A stretch of 64,000 nucleotides of DNA, from positions 123,285-187,284 of the forward strand of contig NZ_BOPH01000072.1 of NCBI RefSeq assembly GCF_016863655.1, in the 5' to 3' direction. Numbering within the stretch: position 1 is the first letter of the stretch; the number at the start of each line of letters is the position of its first letter. Source of the DNA: Virgisporangium ochraceum. GTDB taxonomy: Bacteria; Actinomycetota; Actinomycetes; Mycobacteriales; Micromonosporaceae. Under the pieces are notes generated by a model that saw nothing but the letters and a program-made list of their open reading frames with translations, made no database searches and was not told the DNA's origin. Both the position numbers and the translations under genes were made by a program. Shown here in pieces: positions 59,766-64,000 of this stretch.

Positions 59766-60533
59766 TCAGGCGACCGCGAGATCGCGTTCTATCGCGGCGG
59801 CCGCCGCCCGCAGCGGGGGGACCAGCTTGCGGCGGATTCCGTCGAGCGTCGTCCGGCTCGCGTGCACCGACACGTTGATCGCCGCCACGGTGAGCCCGGA
59901 GCGGTCGCGCACCGGGGCGGCCACCGACCGGAGCCCGGCTTCCAACTCCTGGTCGACGATCGCCCAGCCCTGGGCGCGCACGCGGTCGAGCTCGGCGCCC
60001 AGGTCGGCCGCCGACGTGATGGTGCGGGGCGCCAGCTTCGACAGCGTGACCCGGTCGAGGTACGCGGACAGCTCCGCCGCCGGCAGCGCCGCCAGCAGGA
60101 CCCGGCCCATGGACGTGGCGTACGCGGGGAACCGGGTGCCCACGTTGATCGCCACGGTCATGATGCGCGCCGTGGGCACCCGCGCGACGTAGATGATGTC
60201 GTCACCGTCGAGGACCGACATCGACGACGACTCGTGCACCTCGGCGACCAGCCGTTCCAGGTGGGGTGCGGCCACCTCGGGCAGCGACAGGCTGCTGAGG
60301 TACGCGTAGCCGAGTTCGAGCACCCGCGGCGTCAGCCGGAACAGCCGCCCGTCGGTGCGCACGTACCCCAGGTCGGCCAGGGTCAGGAGGAAGCGGCGGG
60401 CGGCGGCCCTGGTGAGGTCGCAGTGCCGGGCGACCTCGCTGAGCGTCAGCTCCGGCCGCTGGGCGTCGAAGGCGCGGATCACGGCCAGCCCCCGCTCCAG
60501 GGACTGGACGAAGTGCGCGTCGCGCTCAGCCAT
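59766..60533 (-). CDS. pcaR: IclR-family regulator, PcaR-like
   Basis: A 255-residue IclR protein. Its winged helix is 'SLERGLAVIRAFDAQRPELTLSEVARHCDLTRAAARRFLLTLADLGYV' and its C-terminal ligand domain has 'VGTRFPAYATSMGRVLLA' and 'LEAGLRSVAAPVRD'. The PobR/PcaR subgroup senses beta-ketoadipate or protocatechuate. It is the last gene of the pca operon, overlapping pcaC by 8 bp, so it is co-transcribed with the genes it probably controls. Confidence 0.88.
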   Translation of the reverse strand: MAERDAHFVQSLERGLAVIRAFDAQRPELTLSEVARHCDLTRAAARRFLLTLADLGYVRTDGRLFRLTPRVLELGYAYLSSLSLPEVAAPHLERLVAEVHESSSMSVLDGDDIIYVARVPTARIMTVAINVGTRFPAYATSMGRVLLAALPAAELSAYLDRVTLSKLAPRTITSAADLGAELDRVRAQGWAIVDQELEAGLRSVAAPVRDRSGLTVAAINVSVHASRTTLDGIRRKLVPPLRAAAAAIERDLAVA

Positions 60534-60903
60534 CGCCGTCGTCTGCCGACAGCACCCGCCGCGCGACCGCGAACGCCGAGTTCGCCGCCGGCACCCCCGC
60601 GTACACGGCGGTGTGCAGGAGCACCTCGGAGATCTCCGCCTCGCTGAGCCCGTTGCGCAGCGCGGCCCGCACGTGCAGGGCCAGCTCCTCGGTCCGGCCC
60701 AGCCCGGCGAGCAGCGCGAGCGTGATCATGCTCCGCGACCGCCGGTCGAGGCCGTCGCGCGCCCACACCTCGCCCCACGCCGTCTTCGTGATGAACTCCT
60801 GGAACGGTGCGGTGAACGCGTCACCCGCCGCCCGCGACACGTGCTCGTCGCCGAGGACCTCGCGGCGCACCGCCATCCCGCGCTCGTACGCGTCGGAAGT
60901 CAT
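60526..60903 (-). CDS. pcaC: 4-carboxymuconolactone decarboxylase
   Basis: A 125-residue PcaC (CMD family) with 'REVLGDEHVSRA' and 'WGEVWARDGLDRRSRSMITLALLAGLGRTEELALHVRAALRNGLSEAEISEVLLHTAVYAG'. It decarboxylates 4-carboxymuconolactone to the enol-lactone. Its ATG overlaps the stop of the PcaB-PcaD fusion gene. PcaC is often fused to PcaD (PcaL) in other actinobacteria; here it is separate. Confidence 0.93.
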   Translation of the reverse strand: MTSDAYERGMAVRREVLGDEHVSRAAGDAFTAPFQEFITKTAWGEVWARDGLDRRSRSMITLALLAGLGRTEELALHVRAALRNGLSEAEISEVLLHTAVYAGVPAANSAFAVARRVLSADDGDG

Positions 60904-62933
60904 GCGTCCTCCAGGAACCGCAGCATGAGGCCGGACACCGTGTCGGGTCGTTCGAGGCACGCGAGGTGCGCCGCGTCCGCGATGGTCTCGAACCGCGCCG
61001 CCGGGACCGCCGTCGCGATCTCGCGGCCGCGGTCGGGCGGGCTCGCGGGGTCGGCGGCGCCGGACACCACCAGCGTCGCCGCCGAGATGGAACCCAACAG
61101 TGGACCCACGTCAGCGTGCTCCAGCACCCCGCAGCACCCGGCGTAGCCTTCGGCGGGCGTCGCCGCGATCATCGCGCGGGCCGCGGCCACCAGGTACGGC
61201 GGCGCCTCGGACGTGAACCACCGCGCGACGACCGCGTCGGCGACGGCCGCCGTACCCGAGGACCGCACCAGCGCGGCCCGCTCGACCCAGCCCGAGGCGG
61301 GCGCGAACCGCGACGCGGTGCAGATCAGCATGAGCCGGCGCACCCGCGACGGCGCGTACGCCGCCAGCCACATCGCCTGCACGCCACCGAGCGACACCCC
61401 CGCCACGTGCGCCGACCCGATCTCCAGCGAGTCGAGCAGCGCGAGCACGTCGGCACCGAGGTCGTCGAGGCTGTACGGCCCGGGCGGCACCGGCGAGCCG
61501 CCGTGCCCCCGGGTGTCGCACCGGATCACGGTGAACCGCTCGGACAGCGCCGCGACCTGACCGTCCCACATCGACATGTCGCTGCCGAGCGAGTTGAGCA
61601 GCAGCAGCGGCGGCCCCTGACCGGTGACCGAGTGGTTCAGCGGCACCGGCTCCGGCAGCCGCGCCCGGAGCTGGCGGTCGATCAGCTCCTCCGCGCTGCC
61701 GAGGTAGTTCCGCGGGTCGAGGCGCGCCTCGGGCGCGTACCGCTCGACCAGCTCGGCGAGCGGACCGGTGTTCTCCCGGATCAGCCGGCGCGACTCACCG
61801 CGCCCGACATGCGATGCCAGCACGTTCCCGGCCCACTCCGCCATCAACGCGTCGACGTTGTCGTCGACGGTCGACCGCATCCGGTCGGCGTGCACGACGA
61901 GGTTGTCGAGGCAGTCGCGCAGCCAGTACGCGGCCGACCCGGTGGCCTCCAGCAGCGACCGGAGCGGCCGCCACTCCGCGTGCCACGACCCGGCCGCCCG
62001 CTGGAACTCGTGCGGCATCGCGGCCAGCAGCGTCGCGACGAGCCCGGGCGCCTGCGCCGCTCCGGCGGCGGCGGCCACCGCGGCGACCGGGTTGCGCTTG
62101 TGCGGCATCGTCGACGACCCGCCCCGGTCCTGCCCGTCGCTCAGCTCACCGAACGAGCCGTACAGCGTGACGTCGCGCGCGATCTTCCCGACGGCGCCGG
62201 CCACCCCACCCAGCGCACCGGCGATCTCCGCGATCCGCACCCGGTCGGTGTGCCACGGCGCGACCGGCACGGCCAGGCCCAGCTCCGCGGCGAGCGCCTC
62301 GAGCACGCCGACCCCGAAGTCGTCGAACGCGGCCAGGGTGCCGGCCGCGCCGCCGAACTGCACCGCGAGGCGCTCGGAGACGACCCGCGACAACGACCGC
62401 GACGCCTCGTGCAGCGCCGTCGCCCACCCCGCCGCCACGAGACCGAACGTGGTGGGCAGCGCCGGCTGCAGCAACGTGCGTCCACTGAGGACGGTGCGGC
62501 GGTGCGCGGCCGCCAGCTCCGCCGCACGCGTACCGGCCGCCGCGAGATCGGCCAGGATCAGCCGGGCGGCCGTGCGCACGACGAGCATCGCGGCCGTGTC
62601 GACGACGTCCTGGCTCGTCGCTCCCTTGTGGACGTACGGCGCGATGTCGTCGGGCAGCGCCGACCGCAGCGCGCGCACCAGCGGCTCGGCGGGATTGCCG
62701 GTGGCGGCCGCACCCTCGGCGACGACCGACGGGTCGACCCCCGCGGCGCACGCCGCCCGGATCGCCTCGGCGGCGGGCACCGGTATCAGCCCCAGCCGCG
62801 CCTCCACTGTGGACAGTGCCGCCTCGACCGCGAGCATCGCCCGCAACCAGGCCGGCCCGGCCACGGCCTCGGCCACCGGACCGGCGGCGAGCACCGCCGA
62901 GAACGGGTCAGATGGCGAAGAAGACGGTTTCAT
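60900..62933 (-). CDS. pcaBD: PcaB-PcaD fusion: carboxymuconate cycloisomerase plus enol-lactonase
   Basis: One uninterrupted 677-residue frame joins two enzymes. Residues 1 to about 430 are PcaB (fumarase/ASL superfamily) with the signature 'GSSTMPHKRNP' at 271-281. Residues about 431-677 are PcaD, an alpha/beta-hydrolase with Ser514 (GVSLGG), Asp628 and His656. They perform consecutive steps around PcaC: 3-carboxymuconate lactonisation, then, after decarboxylation, hydrolysis of the enol-lactone to 3-oxoadipate. The ATG at 62933 overlaps the pcaG stop by 26 bp; a later GTG start is possible. No linker or remnant start is evident, so the fusion looks genuine. Confidence 0.92.
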   Translation of the reverse strand: MKPSSSPSDPFSAVLAAGPVAEAVAGPAWLRAMLAVEAALSTVEARLGLIPVPAAEAIRAACAAGVDPSVVAEGAAATGNPAEPLVRALRSALPDDIAPYVHKGATSQDVVDTAAMLVVRTAARLILADLAAAGTRAAELAAAHRRTVLSGRTLLQPALPTTFGLVAAGWATALHEASRSLSRVVSERLAVQFGGAAGTLAAFDDFGVGVLEALAAELGLAVPVAPWHTDRVRIAEIAGALGGVAGAVGKIARDVTLYGSFGELSDGQDRGGSSTMPHKRNPVAAVAAAAGAAQAPGLVATLLAAMPHEFQRAAGSWHAEWRPLRSLLEATGSAAYWLRDCLDNLVVHADRMRSTVDDNVDALMAEWAGNVLASHVGRGESRRLIRENTGPLAELVERYAPEARLDPRNYLGSAEELIDRQLRARLPEPVPLNHSVTGQGPPLLLLNSLGSDMSMWDGQVAALSERFTVIRCDTRGHGGSPVPPGPYSLDDLGADVLALLDSLEIGSAHVAGVSLGGVQAMWLAAYAPSRVRRLMLICTASRFAPASGWVERAALVRSSGTAAVADAVVARWFTSEAPPYLVAAARAMIAATPAEGYAGCCGVLEHADVGPLLGSISAATLVVSGAADPASPPDRGREIATAVPAARFETIADAAHLACLERPDTVSGLMLRFLEDA

Positions 62934-63462
62934 CGGTGCCCTGCAACCGCACGTCGAACCGGTACCGGCGGTCGCCCTCGGGCACCGCGAGAAGCGTCGA
63001 CCGGCGGTCGGCCGGCACCGTGGACAGCACCGGGTCGACGGCGTTCGCCGCCTCCTCGTCGCCGAAGTAGATGCGCGTGACCACGCGGTTCAGCAGCCCC
63101 CGGGCGAACACCGAGACGTCGATGTGCGGCGCCTGCGGCGCACCGTCGGCGGCCGGCACCGACCCCGGCTTGCGGGTGACGATGCGGTACGTGCCGTCGG
63201 GCTCGGTGGGGCAGCGCCCGAAGCCGCGGAAGTCACTGACCTTTTCGCGCGGGTCGTCGGGGTGGTTGAAGTAGCCGTCGGGGTCGGCCTGCCACGTCTC
63301 GACGAGCGCGTCGGGCACCGGCGCCCCGTTCCCGTCGGTGACCACACCCTCGATGACGATCGCGTCGGCGTCGGACTCGTCGACCACGTACGGCCCATCG
63401 GGCCAGGGCAGCCCGATCGACAGGAACGGCCCGACGGTCTGCGACGGCGTCAGCCCCGTCAT
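62908..63462 (-). CDS. pcaG: Protocatechuate 3,4-dioxygenase alpha subunit
   Basis: A 184-residue intradiol dioxygenase alpha chain: 'TPSQTVGPFLSIGLPW' at the N-terminus, then 'GVVTDGNGAPVPDALVETWQADPDGYF', 'FRGFGRCPTEPDGTYRIVTRKPG' and 'APHIDVSVFARGLLNRVVTRIYF'. It lacks the full iron-ligand set, as expected for the non-catalytic subunit that shapes the active site. It overlaps pcaH by ATGA. Confidence 0.93.
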   Translation of the reverse strand: MTGLTPSQTVGPFLSIGLPWPDGPYVVDESDADAIVIEGVVTDGNGAPVPDALVETWQADPDGYFNHPDDPREKVSDFRGFGRCPTEPDGTYRIVTRKPGSVPAADGAPQAPHIDVSVFARGLLNRVVTRIYFGDEEAANAVDPVLSTVPADRRSTLLAVPEGDRRYRFDVRLQGTDETVFFAI

Positions 63463-64000
63463 GGCCGGTTCTCCATCGGCGTGGCGTCGCGACCGCGGAG
63501 CACGATGTCCCACTCGAAGCCCAGCGCGTACGCCTCCTCGGTCGCGTCGAGGTCGAAGCGGGCCGTCATCCGCGCCCGCGCGTGCGGGTCGCGGACCGAA
63601 TGCATGATCGGGTCGTGCGGGAACAGCGGGTCGTCGGGGAAGTACATCTGCGTCACCAGCCGCTGCGTGAACGCCCGCCCGAACAACGAGAAGTGGATGT
63701 GCGCCGGCCGCCACGCGTTGGTGTGGTTGCCCCACGGGTACGCACCCGGCCGGATCGTGAGGAACCGGTACCGGCCCTCCGCGTCGGTGAGCACCCGGCC
63801 GGCACCGGTGAAGTGCGGGTCGAGCGGCGCGTCGTGCTGGTCGGCCTTGTGCAGGTACCGGCCGGCGGCGTTGGCCTGCCAGACCTCGACCAGCGTGTGC
63901 GGCACCGGACGGCCGTCCTCGTCGACGACCCGGCCGTGGACGATGATCCGCTGGCCCTGCGCCTCGCCCACGACGGACCCGCCGCTCCAGTGGCGGGGGG
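63459..64000 (-). CDS. pcaH: Protocatechuate 3,4-dioxygenase beta subunit, 5' end beyond window
   Basis: The frame is open to the right edge, so the N-terminus (about 50-60 residues) is missing. The visible part has 'RIIVHGRVVDEDGRPVPHTLVEVWQANAAGRYLHK', the iron ligands Tyr in 'RPGAYPWGNH' and the His pair in 'RPAHIHFSLFG', and 'FPDDPLFPHDPIMHSV'. With PcaG it opens protocatechuate to 3-carboxy-cis,cis-muconate, the first step of the pathway. The operon promoter therefore lies beyond base 64000. Confidence 0.95.
   Translation of the reverse strand, partial: PRHWSGGSVVGEAQGQRIIVHGRVVDEDGRPVPHTLVEVWQANAAGRYLHKADQHDAPLDPHFTGAGRVLTDAEGRYRFLTIRPGAYPWGNHTNAWRPAHIHFSLFGRAFTQRLVTQMYFPDDPLFPHDPIMHSVRDPHARARMTARFDLDATEEAYALGFEWDIVLRGRDATPMENRP

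Overview
The window is very GC-rich, tightly packed DNA with frequent GTG starts and gene overlaps of the GTGA/ATGA type. SARP, LuxR, IclR and TetR regulators, an ECF sigma factor with a mycothiol-type partner, a Ser/Thr kinase, and a type IV pilus locus without a secretin all point to a monoderm, high-GC actinomycete. A complete chemotaxis operon beside a type IV pilus operon suggests a motile or motile-spore-forming lineage such as Actinoplanes or Cryptosporangium. That placement is an inference; no rRNA or tRNA gene was seen.

Layout. 1-4 kb: an NB-ARC (NLR-like) ATPase with an amyloid-like N-terminal motif, a VOC protein, a PIN protein, a frameshifted Nudix/NrtR-like regulator and a nucleoside-phosphorylase-fold protein. 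4-11.4 kb: one operon with two HlyD-type adaptors, a two-component system, a MacB-type ABC transporter and a DUF5666 protein, with a Gly/Pro-rich lipoprotein read divergently. 11.4-17 kb: TetR, enoyl-CoA hydratase, PilZ protein, SDR, flavin monooxygenase, TetR and a GyrI-like protein. 17-28 kb: a secreted two-discoidin beta-helix protein, an ECF sigma factor with a zinc-finger/maleylpyruvate-isomerase-like partner, a large AfsR-type regulator, a DUF3291-like enzyme, a TetR-MFS pair and a PAP2 phosphatase. 28.5-30 kb: a DUF4139 protein.

30-39 kb (minus strand): cheW-cheR-cheD-cheB-MCP-like-cheY-STAS-cheA-mcp, nearly every junction overlapping. 39-52 kb (plus strand): two membrane proteins, then pilB-pilT-pilC-pilA-pilD-pilM-pilN-pilO and three minor-pilin-like genes, of which one carries three Ig-like modules and one a ricin-type lectin. 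52-54.4 kb: a Ser/Thr kinase abutting the pilus operon tail to tail. 54.5-58.5 kb: a TrpB2-type enzyme and a LuxR-family ATPase. 58.5-64 kb: protocatechuate/beta-ketoadipate genes pcaF and, on the other strand, pcaH-pcaG-pcaB/D fusion-pcaC-pcaR.

How it fits together. The chemotaxis and pilus blocks look like one behavioural module. CheA carries tandem motifs matching the MshEN cyclic-di-GMP consensus, the same motif is degenerate in PilB, and a PilZ protein lies 17 kb away. Four sites resembling FliA/WhiG (sigma-28 family) promoters precede cheW, the last mcp, pilB and the PilZ gene. The pca block converts protocatechuate towards acetyl-CoA and succinyl-CoA and is unusual in fusing PcaB to PcaD. 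No CRISPR array, insertion sequence or prophage was found.
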